Below, one piece after another: positions 16,499 through 26,066 of a stretch of DNA of 64,000 bases. Numbering within the stretch: the first letter of the stretch is position 1; every line of letters starts with the position of its first letter. A model generated the notes under the pieces. That model searched no databases. It saw nothing but the letters and a program-made list of their open reading frames with translations, and was not told the DNA's origin. The stretch covers positions 248,001 through 312,000 of the forward strand of contig NZ_MUIZ01000003.1 of assembly GCF_002154895.1 (NCBI RefSeq), in the 5' to 3' direction. The stretch is from Lactococcus petauri (lineage in GTDB: Bacteria > Bacillota > Bacilli > Lactobacillales > Streptococcaceae). A program made the translations under genes and the position numbers.

Positions 16499-17728
16499 TT
16501 AAATATCTTCACGCCACAATGGTTGAGACATACAACGTGCACCACCACGACCACGTGCCAACTCGCTTGAAAGAATCTCATGTACTTTGATACCATGTTC
16601 TTTAAGTAATTCGATTGTGACATAGTTACGGTCATAAGTAACAATTTCACCTGGAGCGATAGCCAATGTGTTTGAACCATCATTCCATTGTTCACGCGGT
16701 GCAACGATTGGATCTCCATTACCACATTCAATCAAATCAAGTTCTGAGAGTTCCAACACTTTCTTAAGGGCAACTTTAAGGTCTGTCAAATGTTCAATTT
16801 CCACATCTCCATCTTTACCTGGACGTAAGATGAATGCATTGATATTTCCAGAACCATCAAAGATTCCTGGGAAGACTGTAAACTGATCATGATTAATCAT
16901 TGTAAATACAGTATCCAAGTGCATCATTGCGTGATTATGCGGAATTTCAACAGCAAGTACAGTGTCAAAGGTTGACAATGGGTTTGCAAACAATTCTTTT
17001 GCTAAAGCTTGAATTGTTTTAGATGAAGTACGTTCAGAAACACCAATAGCTACAGTGTGTTTGTTTAATACGAGTTCATCACCACCTTCAATACGTGTTG
17101 TATGGTTACGATCACGCCAAATTGGAGTGTCTTTAAAACGTGGGTGATTTGCCATTACATATTCTGTGATCAATGATTCAGGTTGACGTGCTGGGAAAGT
17201 CATTTTGTTAATAGTCATCCCTACACCCATAGATGCTTGTGGGTCACGAGTGAAGTAAGCATTTGGCAATGGATTAAGGTAGAAATGGTTTTCGGCATCA
17301 GAACCGGCCATGTCGCTAAGAACTGTACGTTTTAGGTCCAATTCATTTTTACGAACACCTGCATAAATCTTGTCAACCATTGCTTTTGTATCCATGCTTG
17401 TCAAGTACTCAGTCAAACCTTCAAGTGTACGTCCTGGGCGGTAGCCTGCTTCATGCAAGAGTCGAGCCAAGAAATCTTTTTTAACACTTTCAGTTTGAAA
17501 AACATCTGCGGCAAGATCTTCTATATAGACTGTTTCTGCTCCGTTATCACGCAATGTTTGAGCAAAGAAATCGTGTTCCTTCTGAGCAATTTTCAAGTAA
17601 GGGATATCATCAAACAAGAGTTGATGCATTGTGTCTGGTGTGATGTTTTCGACTTCAGCACCTGGACGATGAAGGAGAACTGATTTAAGTTTTCCGATTT
17701 CTGAATTGACATTGATTGCTTTTTCCAT
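16499..17728 (-). CDS. arcA: Arginine deiminase
   Basis: 409 residues, the usual length. FTRDPQASMG is near 159, IEGGDELVLN near 217, MHLDTVFTMI near 268, and the catalytic nucleophile Cys399 is in GGARCMSQPL. It converts arginine to citrulline and ammonia, the first step of the pathway, giving ATP and acid resistance. It is the first gene of the cluster, behind a good promoter flanked by two cre-like sites. No argR is adjacent in this window. Confidence 0.98.
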   Translation of the reverse strand: MEKAINVNSEIGKLKSVLLHRPGAEVENITPDTMHQLLFDDIPYLKIAQKEHDFFAQTLRDNGAETVYIEDLAADVFQTESVKKDFLARLLHEAGYRPGRTLEGLTEYLTSMDTKAMVDKIYAGVRKNELDLKRTVLSDMAGSDAENHFYLNPLPNAYFTRDPQASMGVGMTINKMTFPARQPESLITEYVMANHPRFKDTPIWRDRNHTTRIEGGDELVLNKHTVAIGVSERTSSKTIQALAKELFANPLSTFDTVLAVEIPHNHAMMHLDTVFTMINHDQFTVFPGIFDGSGNINAFILRPGKDGDVEIEHLTDLKVALKKVLELSELDLIECGNGDPIVAPREQWNDGSNTLAIAPGEIVTYDRNYVTIELLKEHGIKVHEILSSELARGRGGARCMSQPLWREDI

Positions 17729-17773
17729 GAGATAAGCATCCTTTCTTTTATATAAAACTATATATTAAAATTG

Positions 17774-17787
17774 TAAAAGCGCTTTCA
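17774..17787 (-). promoter_or_regulatory. cre-like site just downstream of the arcA transcription start
   Basis: On the minus strand TGAAAGCGCTTTTA matches 13 of 14 positions of the lactococcal cre consensus. It begins just after the expected start of transcription, a position where CcpA blocks elongation. Confidence 0.7.
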
Positions 17788-17796
17788 ACACCTTTT

Positions 17797-17825
17797 ATTA
17801 TAGTCTAATCTTTTTTTGAATGCAA
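17797..17825 (-). promoter_or_regulatory. arcA promoter
   Basis: -35 TTGCAT (17820-17825), a 17-bp spacer and a perfect -10 TATAAT (17797-17802) on the minus strand. The expected start is near 17790, giving a 60-nt leader. Confidence 0.8.
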
Positions 17826-17841
17826 ATTGAACGCCATTATA

Positions 17842-17855
17842 ATAATGCGCTTTCA
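17842..17855 (-). promoter_or_regulatory. Second cre-like site upstream of the arcA -35
   Basis: TGAAAGCGCATTAT on the minus strand matches 12 of 14 cre positions and sits 17 bp upstream of the -35. It is weaker than the site at 17774. Confidence 0.45.
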
Positions 17856-17878
17856 TTTCATGAAAAATAATAAATATA

Positions 17879-17931
17879 CAAAAAGAAACCAGCAATACCA
17901 AGGTTGAGCCTTTGCGCTGGTTTCTTTTATT
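17879..17931 (-). terminator. Terminator of rlmN
   Basis: A perfect 13-bp stem AAAAGAAACCAGC / GCTGGTTTCTTTT (17881-17893, 17916-17928) with T-rich flanks lies 7 nt past the rlmN stop. It isolates the arc promoter from rlmN transcription. Confidence 0.9.
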
Positions 17932-17937
17932 TTTTTA

Positions 17938-19008
17938 TTACTTTTCTTTGTTTTTTCTAATTTGTTTACTTCTGAGTTGTCCGCAAGCGGCATCAATGTC
18001 TGTACCATGCTCTTGGCGCACAACACAGTTGATACCATTTTTCTTGAGTACATCGTAAAATTTCGCAGTATCATTTCGTGTTGAACGTTCATATTTGATA
18101 TGCTCAGCGACAGGATTATAGGGAATCAGATTGACATACGAAAGTTTATTTCGGGGTTTTATTAAATCAGCTAATTCTTGTGCAATTTCCGGAGTATCAT
18201 TTTCTCCAGAAAGCATAATATACTCATAGGTTACACGACGATTTGTTGTTTCAGTATAATAATCTATCGCATCAAAAAGTTTTTCAAGTGGTGCGCTACG
18301 TGTGATACGCATCAGACTTGTACGTAATTCATTGTTTGGTGCATGTAAAGAAATAGCCAAGTTCACTTGCAAGTTTTCATTTGCAAATTCTTTGATTTTT
18401 GCTGGCATGAAACCACAGGTTGACACGGTAATATGACGTGCCCCAATAGCAAGGCCATTATCATCATTAATTGTGCGTAAAAAGTTCATCAAGTTTACAT
18501 AGTTGTCAAATGGTTCACCGATACCCATAACTACAACGTGAGAAACACGCTCATCTTGGCCTTTTTCATCGAAGTATTTTTGGACCAACATAATCTGAGC
18601 GACTATCTCTCCAGCTGTCACATCACGCTCTTTTTTTAGAATACCAGAGGCACAAAACGTACAGCCCATGTTACATCCCACCTGAGTAGTCACACATACA
18701 GATAAGCCATAAGATTGGCGCATCAACACAGTTTCAATCATCATTTTATCTGGTAACATAAAAAGATATTTAACTGTTCCATCTTCCGACTCTTGTACGA
18801 CGACTTGCTCTAGAGGATTCATAATAAAATGCGCATTCAACTTTGCAATAAAATCCTTGGAGAGGTTTGTCATTTCTTCAAATGTTTGGACACGTTTTCG
18901 GTAAAGCCAATCCCACACTTGGGTTGCCCGAAATTTTTTTTCACCATTTTCAATCGCCCAATCAATAAGTTGATCACGTGTTAAGCCGTAAATTGTTTGT
19001 TTTTCCAT
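17938..19008 (-). CDS. rlmN: 23S rRNA/tRNA adenine-C2 methyltransferase RlmN (radical SAM)
   Basis: 356 residues from ATG 19008. The radical SAM motif CNMGCTFC (CxxxCxxC) is near 110-117 and the methyl-carrying cysteine is Cys342 in AACGQL. It methylates A2503 of 23S rRNA and A37 of some tRNAs. I prefer ATG 19008, with GGAGA upstream, to an ATG 8 codons earlier (19032), because the protein then starts with the usual [10 protein letters not shown]. Confidence 0.95.
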   Translation of the reverse strand: MEKQTIYGLTRDQLIDWAIENGEKKFRATQVWDWLYRKRVQTFEEMTNLSKDFIAKLNAHFIMNPLEQVVVQESEDGTVKYLFMLPDKMMIETVLMRQSYGLSVCVTTQVGCNMGCTFCASGILKKERDVTAGEIVAQIMLVQKYFDEKGQDERVSHVVVMGIGEPFDNYVNLMNFLRTINDDNGLAIGARHITVSTCGFMPAKIKEFANENLQVNLAISLHAPNNELRTSLMRITRSAPLEKLFDAIDYYTETTNRRVTYEYIMLSGENDTPEIAQELADLIKPRNKLSYVNLIPYNPVAEHIKYERSTRNDTAKFYDVLKKNGINCVVRQEHGTDIDAACGQLRSKQIRKNKEK

Positions 19009-19104
19009 TATATCTCCGATATTTTTCCCCAAAAAATTTTTTGAGGGAACTTTTTTGCATATTATTCAATAAATTTTTAGACACATTTTTGATATTTGTC
19101 TATT

Positions 19105-19707
19105 TTATTTTTTTGCACGTTCGCGTATTACAAAATTAGATTTAGAGGTTGTATTTTTCTCATTTTTCTCATTTTGTTTTATTTTAGCAGGATTCTTACC
19201 TGATTTCTCGCGAATTTCAAATGATTTTTTCTCATTTTTCTTTTGCTTTTCTTGAGAGCTTCGATTTTTATTGCGATTATTTCGACGTCGTGGTTTTTCA
19301 AATTTAGGTTGACGTGGCTTGTCTTCAAAAACACGTTCGGATGTGTAAGCTTCATCTTGTGAGCGTACACGACGTAAAACAAAGTAAGCACAGCCATAAT
19401 TGCAATATTCATTGATATAATCTTCTAATCGGTCAATCTTATTTTCAGATTGCATTTTTTTTCTACTTACTGAAAAAAAGCCTTTTAAACGGAGCTGTTC
19501 AAAGCCCCAATCTCCCACGATGTAATCATACTTATCGAAAATATCGCTAAATCGCTGCTCCAGCTTTTCAGCATCAAACCCTTCACGATAATTGTAAACC
19601 AGATGAAAAGTCTTACCACCTACTTTTACAATGTCATCTGTCGCAGTTACCCGCTCACCAGGGAAACGATTATAATTTAATTTTGATTCATCAACTTCTT
19701 TTGGCAC
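19105..19707 (-). CDS. YutD family protein
   Basis: 200 residues. The N-terminal 125 residues match the YutD (DUF1027) family, with VYNYREGFDAEKLEQRFSDI and FDKYDYIVGDWGFEQLRLKG. The rest is a low-complexity, disordered tail of Lys, Asn, Arg and Glu, a variable extension. Function unknown. It overlaps the end of the upstream phosphoesterase gene by 17 nt, which suggests translational coupling, a common yunD-yutD neighbourhood. Confidence 0.85.
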   Translation of the reverse strand: MPKEVDESKLNYNRFPGERVTATDDIVKVGGKTFHLVYNYREGFDAEKLEQRFSDIFDKYDYIVGDWGFEQLRLKGFFSVSRKKMQSENKIDRLEDYINEYCNYGCAYFVLRRVRSQDEAYTSERVFEDKPRQPKFEKPRRRNNRNKNRSSQEKQKKNEKKSFEIREKSGKNPAKIKQNEKNEKNTTSKSNFVIRERAKK

Positions 19708-21052
19708 TTTCCTCTCCCTTTCTCTTTTTGTTCATTTTCTCGTTTTTTAATTCATTTGCTACTATTTCTCGTAGAAAATACGGAAAAAGTATTTCGACTT
19801 TCTCTTGTTTTTTCAATAAAGGAAAATACCAAGCAAAGAGATACTGATCAGGAACGACTATGCTATAAGACTCAGCATCGACCACAACCGTATTTCTATA
19901 ATAAAATTTACCTCTGTTGAAATTTATTCCCTGAAAAATAAGCCGACCAAATTGCTTCCCTCGAAAACCCATACCTCGAATATTTTGCCCAGACAGCATT
20001 GCAGATACATCAAGCATTTCACGTAAAACTTCTTTCAGTACCTTACCAGTCAGCGTAAGCCGCACTAAACGCATGGAATGAGGCAAAAATTGGTGTAAAT
20101 CATCTAAAGTAAGTTGGTTTGGCAATGCTTCTGTAACCAAGAGCCCAGTATTGAAAACACAGGCTCCCACCTTGCCATATTGGGCAAGTAACTCTGCAAT
20201 AAAATGACTTGCATTATAATCAGGATAAACATTGGTCAGGCTATAGGGAAGTTCTCCGACAGTCTTGCCTTGCAACATTTTACGTCCTTTCAACTCCCAC
20301 GAGTTGATGTGTAAAGCATCACTTTTTTCTTTTTTGAGCGTGTTGGTAGCAATCGTGGAAATTTCCGAAGCAATTACTTTGTTATTTTGATCAAAAGTAA
20401 GATTGATTTCGCCGATATGCTCCCCGTATCTTCCTGCAGCCGCAAGTAAGGTGTCATGTAATTCCGCTCCGTGTTCAAAAAGATGATGCGTATGGCTTCC
20501 AATAATTAAATCAATATCGTAATTTTTAGCGATTTTCTCATCAACGGTTTTACCCAAATGACTCAAAAGAATCGTAAAATCACATTCCAGTGGCAAGAGC
20601 TGATCCAAGCAAACTAAAGGATCAACAATATCCCAACCTGCTTGTAAATATGCTAGATAAGGAGCTGTTAAGCCAATGATTCCAATACGCATCCCCCAAC
20701 TGCTCTCTATAAATTTAGGACCTTGAGCAAAAGGCATATTACTGATATTTGAAAGCAATATATCAAAGTCGGCTTGATTGTATAAACGGCTTAGCATATC
20801 ATGAGTTAAGCCTAACCCTTCATTGTTACCGAGGGTCGCTGCTGTCAAATTCAGCTTATTCATCAGAGCAACATTAATCTGTCCTTCTGTTGCCTCAGTT
20901 AAAGGATGTACTCGGTCAACATTATCCCCTAAGTCAAATCGCAAGACATCTGGATGTCCAACTGATTTTTCCGCAAAAAAACGCTCAATCACTGGAAATC
21001 TTTCCAAATGCGAGTGCAAATCGTTCAAGTGAATAATGCGCAATGAATTCAT
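19691..21052 (-). CDS. YunD-type metallophosphoesterase / 5'-nucleotidase
   Basis: 453 residues from ATG 21052. Metal ligands are in HLNDLHSHLE (8-17), LGDNVDRVH, LGNNEGLGLT and GSHTHHLFEHG, followed by a 5'-nucleotidase C-terminal domain from about 270. There is no signal peptide, so it is probably cytoplasmic, as with B. subtilis YunD. The substrate is not known. The ATG lies 6 nt behind an extended -10 and has no ribosome-binding site, so the mRNA may be leaderless. Confidence 0.85.
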   Translation of the reverse strand: MNSLRIIHLNDLHSHLERFPVIERFFAEKSVGHPDVLRFDLGDNVDRVHPLTEATEGQINVALMNKLNLTAATLGNNEGLGLTHDMLSRLYNQADFDILLSNISNMPFAQGPKFIESSWGMRIGIIGLTAPYLAYLQAGWDIVDPLVCLDQLLPLECDFTILLSHLGKTVDEKIAKNYDIDLIIGSHTHHLFEHGAELHDTLLAAAGRYGEHIGEINLTFDQNNKVIASEISTIATNTLKKEKSDALHINSWELKGRKMLQGKTVGELPYSLTNVYPDYNASHFIAELLAQYGKVGACVFNTGLLVTEALPNQLTLDDLHQFLPHSMRLVRLTLTGKVLKEVLREMLDVSAMLSGQNIRGMGFRGKQFGRLIFQGINFNRGKFYYRNTVVVDAESYSIVVPDQYLFAWYFPLLKKQEKVEILFPYFLREIVANELKNEKMNKKRKGEESAKRS

Positions 21053-21058
21053 TTTACC

Positions 21059-21067
21059 ATTATAGCA
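21059..21067 (-). promoter_or_regulatory. Extended -10 promoter abutting the start codon (possible leaderless mRNA)
   Basis: TGC-TATAAT on the minus strand (TATAAT at 21059-21064) is followed by exactly 6 nt and then ATG 21052. No -35 and no Shine-Dalgarno sequence are visible. It is fused to the 3' side of the dut terminator. Confidence 0.6.
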
Positions 21068-21068
21068 C

Positions 21069-21096
21069 AAAAAAGACCGCTAAAGCGGTAGTTTTT
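21069..21096. terminator. Terminator of dut
   Basis: A compact stem ACCGC / GCGGT (21076-21080, 21085-21089) with loop TAAA and T runs on both strands. On the minus strand it ends the dut transcript directly before the next promoter. Confidence 0.75.
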
Positions 21097-21141
21097 GTAC
21101 TTTTATACTTACGCCTGCAAATCAAAAGCAAGGCTTCATTC

Positions 21142-21594
21142 CTATTTTCCTGTTGATCCGAAGCCGCCAGTTCGTGTAGATTTAGTCACTTCAGCATCCC
21201 CATCAGCAACCAAGAAAGGCATAAAGACCGCTTGGACAATCCTCTCACCTTTTTCCAAGACCACTTCTGATTCCGTAATATTTTGCATTTGAGCAAATAT
21301 CTCGCCCTCATTCCCTGGGTTATTGTAATAGTCACCGTCAATGACACCTACCGAGTTAATCATCACTAAACCTTTTTTACGCGGATTTGACGAGCGATCA
21401 AACAGATACAGAACTTCTCCTGCTTGCATATATGCCTTAAGGCCTGTTGAGATTAGTTTAATTTCACCAGGTTTAATGGTAATGTTTTCAGCCACTGATA
21501 AGTCATAGCCTGCCGCATGCTTGGTCGCACGTATTGGTAATTCTAGGTTTTCATTTTTGTATTTACTTACTATTTCAAATCCACGTGTTTTCAT
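21142..21594 (-). CDS. dut: dUTP diphosphatase
   Basis: 150 residues with the five trimeric dUTPase motifs in order: AGYDLSV (28-34), DRSSNPRKKG (67-76), NSVGVIDGDYYN, GERIVQAVF and the C-terminal arm RTGGFGSTG. It hydrolyses dUTP to dUMP and diphosphate, keeping uracil out of DNA and supplying thymidylate synthesis. The motif-2 spelling DRSSNPRKKG differs from the commoner RSSxAxKxG. It could be a phage-type copy, but no phage gene is nearby. Confidence 0.93.
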   Translation of the reverse strand: MKTRGFEIVSKYKNENLELPIRATKHAAGYDLSVAENITIKPGEIKLISTGLKAYMQAGEVLYLFDRSSNPRKKGLVMINSVGVIDGDYYNNPGNEGEIFAQMQNITESEVVLEKGERIVQAVFMPFLVADGDAEVTKSTRTGGFGSTGK

Positions 21595-21625
21595 AATTAC
21601 TCCTTATTGCTTATTTTTAATCTAT

Positions 21626-22318
21626 TTATTTTATAAAGGGCAAAATCAGAAAAACGATAAATAAGACAACAACCGTTACTCCTGATAAAATCCGATTTTG
21701 CATTGGTACAGAATTCTTGAAATATTTAGGTGGAAAAACAGGAGCTAAAAGAAGTCCGCCCACTGCTCCTCCAACATGTGACCAAATATTGACCGAGCTA
21801 AGATTAAACATATTGAAGAAAAGATTAATCGCAATCAAGATGGTAAATGTCTTACCAATCTGTTTTAGCATCGGATGGCCTGTAAAGAAGCCAATTCCTG
21901 CAATAGCTGCAAAAAGACCAAAAATCGAAGTTGATGCTCCTGCAGATAAGGAATTGGGCGAAAAGATAAAGGTTGCTGCATTACCAAAAATTCCTGAAAG
22001 AATGTAGATCAAACTGAAATTAAGGCTACCAAATACAGCTTCAACCTGACGTCCGATAAAAAAGAGCGTCAGAGTATTCATAAGAAAGTGAGTCCATCCA
22101 ATATGAATAAAAATTGGTGTCACAAGGCGCCACAATTGAGTTGGATCAGCTAAAATGGCTGGTGGAAATAATGCACCAGTATTAAAAAGGTTAATTGCCG
22201 AGGTTGCAGCTAAACCATAACGTAAAAATTGATAAAGCCAAACCATCGTTGTTAAAAGTGATAAAATATAAGTCGCTTTATGCTTCATAAAGTCTTTTTT
22301 TATCATATCAATGTTCAT
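21626..22318 (-). CDS. Rhomboid family intramembrane serine protease
   Basis: 230 residues with six predicted transmembrane helices. The catalytic dyad is Ser129 in GASTSIFG and His182 in SHVGG, and the loop-1 segment WRLVTPIFIHIGWTHFLMN is conserved. It cleaves within the membrane; the substrate is unknown. It overlaps the start of the preceding cyclo-ligase gene frame by 11 nt, the ygfA-rhomboid pair seen in many Firmicutes. Confidence 0.92.
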   Translation of the reverse strand: MNIDMIKKDFMKHKATYILSLLTTMVWLYQFLRYGLAATSAINLFNTGALFPPAILADPTQLWRLVTPIFIHIGWTHFLMNTLTLFFIGRQVEAVFGSLNFSLIYILSGIFGNAATFIFSPNSLSAGASTSIFGLFAAIAGIGFFTGHPMLKQIGKTFTILIAINLFFNMFNLSSVNIWSHVGGAVGGLLLAPVFPPKYFKNSVPMQNRILSGVTVVVLFIVFLILPFIK

Positions 22319-22826
22319 AAGTAAATATTTCTCCTATGCTTATATCATGAGGTTCTGGATAAAAGTCTCTGTGCTGAAAATCATAACATAGACTAACTGT
22401 CTGTCCAGAAAAGCTTGCCAGATAACGGTCATAATATCCCGCACCAAAACCAATCCGATAACCTTCTTTATTCCAAGCCAAGCCGGGGACCAAAATCAAA
22501 TCAGGCACAACTTCGTTTTTCGACTTAGGTTCTAGTATACCAAATTTTGTACGTTCTAAGTCATTTTTGTCGTATTTTACAAAAATCATGTGGCGATTAG
22601 CCAAGGTTTTTGGTAAAACTATTTGTTTATCTGCCTGCTCAAAAAGGGGTTGCAAATCAAATTCAAACTCTTGCGGCATATAGAGCGCCACGGTTTTAGC
22701 GTTTTTCCATTGTTCTGAGGCAAGCAGCTCTGCAATAATTTTCTGACTTTGACGGCTTTTGTCAGCAAAATCAAAACTTTTCAGTAAATTTATCATTTCT
22801 TTTCGAATTAGCGCTTTCTTTTCCAT
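22308..22826 (-). CDS. 5-formyltetrahydrofolate cyclo-ligase
   Basis: 172 residues. Conserved VPGLAWNKEGYRIGFGAGYY and the DRYL that follows bind ATP-Mg and the folate. It converts 5-formyl-THF to 5,10-methenyl-THF with ATP. Common names are fau, ygfA or yqgN. The ATG at 22826 has no Shine-Dalgarno sequence; a TGA-TACCAT extended -10 candidate lies 7 nt upstream. Confidence 0.92.
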   Translation of the reverse strand: MEKKALIRKEMINLLKSFDFADKSRQSQKIIAELLASEQWKNAKTVALYMPQEFEFDLQPLFEQADKQIVLPKTLANRHMIFVKYDKNDLERTKFGILEPKSKNEVVPDLILVPGLAWNKEGYRIGFGAGYYDRYLASFSGQTVSLCYDFQHRDFYPEPHDISIGEIFTYEH

Positions 22827-22937
22827 ACTTTATATGGTATCATAAAGCTGTAAGTTTTTTTCAAGTTAACGTTTATGCTTTTTGTTACACGCTTTCCGAA
22901 GATAAGATTTACCAAACTAAAGAAAGGATGTATTCAA

Positions 22938-23135
22938 ATGGCACAAGGAACTGTAAAATGGTTTAACGCTACTAAAGGTTTTGGCTTCATTACAACTGAA
23001 GAAGGCAACGATGTATTCGTACACTTCTCAGCTATTCAAACTGATGGCTTCAAAACTCTTGATGAAGGCCAAAAAGTTAGCTTTGATCTTGAAGAAGGCC
23101 CACGTGGACCTCAAGCAATCAACGTTACTAAATAA
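22938..23135 (+). CDS. Cold-shock protein, CspA family
   Basis: 65 residues. RNP1 is KGFGFI and RNP2 VFVHF, in the single OB-fold cold-shock domain that binds single-stranded RNA or DNA as a chaperone. The start ATG 22938 follows GAAAGGA. The leader is at least 50 nt, in keeping with the long 5' UTRs of csp genes. Which of the lactococcal csp paralogues it is cannot be told. Confidence 0.95.
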   Translation: MAQGTVKWFNATKGFGFITTEEGNDVFVHFSAIQTDGFKTLDEGQKVSFDLEEGPRGPQAINVTK

Positions 23136-23144
23136 TTGGTAATT

Positions 23145-23172
23145 AAAGCACCTTTACGGTGCTTTTTCTTTT
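23145..23172 (+). terminator. Terminator of csp
   Basis: AAAGCACC / GGTGCTTT (23145-23152, 23158-23165), loop TTTAC, followed by a T-rich tract. Confidence 0.9.
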
Positions 23173-23261
23173 TGTTTAAACACCACAATAAAAGCAGTTA
23201 TGCTATTGTTTTATAGATATAAAAAGTTTACAATGTATAAAGCAAAGAATTTAGGAATATT

Positions 23262-24617
23262 ATGAAAGATTTAACAAAAGGAAACATTCTCAAAGGTTTA
23301 ATTACCTTCACACTTCCCCTGCTCTTGGGAAACTTTTTTCAAGTGCTCTATAATACTGCAGACACACTGATTGTTGGTCAAACGCTAGGAAAAAATGCGC
23401 TTGCATCAGTGGGGGCTACGGGATCCATCAACTTTTTAATCGTTGGTTTTGCTCAGGGAATGACCGCAGGGCTCACGATTATTACTGCGCAACGCTTTGG
23501 TGCCAAAGATGCACATGCTGTCAAAAAGTCCTTTGTGACAGGGCTGTATTTTACGATAGCTATCTCCCTCTTGCTCAGTGTCTTGTCTGTCCTATTTGTG
23601 GGTCAATTACTACAACTTATGCAGACTCCAGCTGAGATTTACGAAGGTGCACACACTTTTTTGAGTATTATGTTAGGTGGACTTACAGCGACCACACTAT
23701 ATGCTTATTATTCGAACGCGCTCCGCGCCTTAGGTGATTCCAAGACACCGCTCTATGCACTTATCGTCGCCAGTATTTTAAATATCGGCTTTGAGTATTT
23801 CGCAATCCTCGTTCTCCATTTAGGCTTAGCGGGAGCAAGTGCAGCCACCATTTTGGCCCAATGTATCTCTGTGCTTTATCTGGTTTTACATATTAAACGC
23901 AAAGTGCCTGAGTTACACCTTAATCGAAAACTCCTTGTTTACGATACCCAAGAAATACGTACACATGCACGACTGAGTATTCCCATGGGATTTCAATCTA
24001 GTATTATCGCTATTGGTTCTATTACACTTCAAGTAGCACTTAACACTATGGGAACAAACGCTGTCGCCACTCAAGCTATTGTATCTAAGATTGACCAAAT
24101 CGCGATGTTGCCAATGATGTCGATCGGACTTGCTATGGCTACCTTTGGAGCCCAAAACTATGGTGCAAAACAATACCGCCGAATAAATCAAGGGCTTTTC
24201 CAATCTCTCCTCATAGCTGTTTCCTGGGCGATTGGCTTTGCCATTCTTTTGGTAAGCTTGAACTATTACTTCACGACGGCTTTTATCTCACCAAGCCAAA
24301 CAGCTGTTATTGATATGGCTAGACATTACTATATTGTGAATGGTGGTTTCTACTGGCTACTTGCTATCCTCTTCGTTACGCGCTCAACATTACAGGGTTT
24401 GGGCAATGCGCGCATTCCAACAATTTGTGGCGTGGCAGAACTGGTCATGCGTGCCGCAGTGGCCATCATCGGAGTTAACCTCTTAAATTACACCGTGATT
24501 ATTTCATCCAATCCAGCTGCTTGGTTGGGGTCAACCGCTATTCTGATTCCCACAACCATCCGAATGGTGCGTCGTTTTAACCGCGAAAATGCACAAGAAA
24601 AAATCGTTCTAAATTGA
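23262..24617 (+). CDS. MATE family efflux transporter
   Basis: 451 residues, 12 predicted transmembrane helices in two homologous halves. NFFQVLYNTADTLIVGQTLG (residues 24-43) is the family signature in TM1-2. It exports cationic drugs or metabolites by Na+ or H+ antiport; the substrate is not deducible. It is monocistronic, and its stop codon lies inside the terminator hairpin. Confidence 0.92.
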   Translation: MKDLTKGNILKGLITFTLPLLLGNFFQVLYNTADTLIVGQTLGKNALASVGATGSINFLIVGFAQGMTAGLTIITAQRFGAKDAHAVKKSFVTGLYFTIAISLLLSVLSVLFVGQLLQLMQTPAEIYEGAHTFLSIMLGGLTATTLYAYYSNALRALGDSKTPLYALIVASILNIGFEYFAILVLHLGLAGASAATILAQCISVLYLVLHIKRKVPELHLNRKLLVYDTQEIRTHARLSIPMGFQSSIIAIGSITLQVALNTMGTNAVATQAIVSKIDQIAMLPMMSIGLAMATFGAQNYGAKQYRRINQGLFQSLLIAVSWAIGFAILLVSLNYYFTTAFISPSQTAVIDMARHYYIVNGGFYWLLAILFVTRSTLQGLGNARIPTICGVAELVMRAAVAIIGVNLLNYTVIISSNPAAWLGSTAILIPTTIRMVRRFNRENAQEKIVLN

Positions 24618-24628
24618 ACGATTTTTTT
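24600..24628. terminator. Convergent terminator (MATE gene / gatB), stop codon inside
   Basis: AAAATCGTTC (24600-24609) pairs with GAACGATTTT (24616-24625), and T runs exist on both strands. The TGA of the MATE gene (24615-24617) straddles the loop and 3' arm. Confidence 0.9.
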
Positions 24629-24631
24629 ATA

Positions 24632-26065
24632 TTAGTCTTTATCTAATTCTTGATAGAGCAGTTTTTGCGCTACTGTTGGATTGGCTTGTCCTTTTGTAGC
24701 TTTCATAAGCTGACCAACTAAGGCCTTAGCTGCATTTTCCTTACCGCCACGATAGTCAGCAACAGATTGTTCATTTTTAGCAAATACTTCATGAATGATA
24801 GGCAAGAGTACAGCTGGGTCAGAGATTTGAACCAAGCCGGCCTTTTTAACGAAAGCTTCTGCTGAACCACCGTTTTTAGCTAATTCGAGGAAGACTTTCT
24901 TCGCAATTTTCGATGAAATAGTCCCATCTGCAATCAAACGCAACATTTCTGTGAGATTTTCTGGAGTTAAGTGAATATCTTTAAGTTCCAGATGTGCTGT
25001 GTTCAAGTACTGAGCAACTTCACCTTGAAGCCAGTTGGATACCAATTTGGCATCACCACCTAATTTAACAGCTGCTTCAAAGAAATCAGAGACATCTTTT
25101 GAGCTTGTCAACTGGCGCGCATCGTATTCACTGAGGCCCATTTCCTCTACATAACGTACACGGCGTGCTGCTGCAAACTCAGGAAGTTCAGCACGAACTT
25201 CGTCAATCCAAGCTTCGGAAATTTCAATACGTGGCAAATCTGGTTCTGGGAAATAACGATAATCAGACGCACCTTCTTTAACACGCATCAAGATTGTTTC
25301 ACCTGTTTTATCATCAAAACGACGTGTTTCTTGACGAATTTCACCACCAGCACGAAGAATTTTCGCTTGGCGATCAATTTCAAAGGCTAGGGCTTTCTTC
25401 ACATTACTGAAAGAGTTCATGTTCTTCACTTCTGTTTTAACACCAAACTCTTCTTGGCCATAAGGACGCAATGAAATATTGGCATCACAGCGCATGGAAC
25501 CTTCTTCCATCTTCACATCAGAAATACCTGTATAGAGAATCAATTCACGTAAGGCGGTCAAATACGCATAAGCTTCATCAGCGCTTCGCATATCTGGCTC
25601 AGAAACAATCTCAATCAATGGTACCCCTTGACGGTTCAAGTCAACATAAGAATAGCCATCTGTTCCGTGCGTATTTTTACCGGCATCTTCTTCAATATGT
25701 GCACGCTCAATACGAACAGTCGATTTTGTACCATCTTCAAGTTCAATTTCAATAGAACCATTGTAACCAATAGGTTCATCTGCCTGCGAAATTTGGTAAG
25801 CTTTAGGATTATCAGGGTAAAAATAATTTTTACGATCAAAATGCATACTCTTTTGAATCGACATATTCATGGCAAGAGAAGCTTTCATCCCAGCAACGAC
25901 AACACCTTTGTTCAATGTTGGCAAAACACCTGGCATTCCCCAGTCAATAACATTCGTATTGACATTTGGTTCAGAGCCAAATTCAGCTGGAGTTGGGCTG
26001 TAAATTTTTGAGTTTGTATTTAACTCAACATGGACTTCAAGTCCAATGACTGTTTCAAAGTTCAT
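24632..26065 (-). CDS. gatB: Asp/Glu-tRNA amidotransferase subunit B
   Basis: 477 residues from ATG 26065, which has GGAGG upstream inside the gatA 3' end; the longer in-frame reading to 26179 runs back into gatA and is rejected. [17 protein letters not shown] starts the GatB kinase cradle, and a GatB/YqeY tail closes the protein. It activates misacylated Glu-tRNA(Gln) or Asp-tRNA(Asn) for amidation within the GatCAB complex. It is separated from the gatA stop by one base. Confidence 0.97.
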   Translation of the reverse strand: MNFETVIGLEVHVELNTNSKIYSPTPAEFGSEPNVNTNVIDWGMPGVLPTLNKGVVVAGMKASLAMNMSIQKSMHFDRKNYFYPDNPKAYQISQADEPIGYNGSIEIELEDGTKSTVRIERAHIEEDAGKNTHGTDGYSYVDLNRQGVPLIEIVSEPDMRSADEAYAYLTALRELILYTGISDVKMEEGSMRCDANISLRPYGQEEFGVKTEVKNMNSFSNVKKALAFEIDRQAKILRAGGEIRQETRRFDDKTGETILMRVKEGASDYRYFPEPDLPRIEISEAWIDEVRAELPEFAAARRVRYVEEMGLSEYDARQLTSSKDVSDFFEAAVKLGGDAKLVSNWLQGEVAQYLNTAHLELKDIHLTPENLTEMLRLIADGTISSKIAKKVFLELAKNGGSAEAFVKKAGLVQISDPAVLLPIIHEVFAKNEQSVADYRGGKENAAKALVGQLMKATKGQANPTVAQKLLYQELDKD

Positions 26066-26066
26066 C

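Noticed and set aside
10936-17728. arc cluster as a recently transferred island
   Set aside because: Base composition looks like the flanks, there are no repeats, integrase or tRNA border, and the gene set is typical of lactococci.
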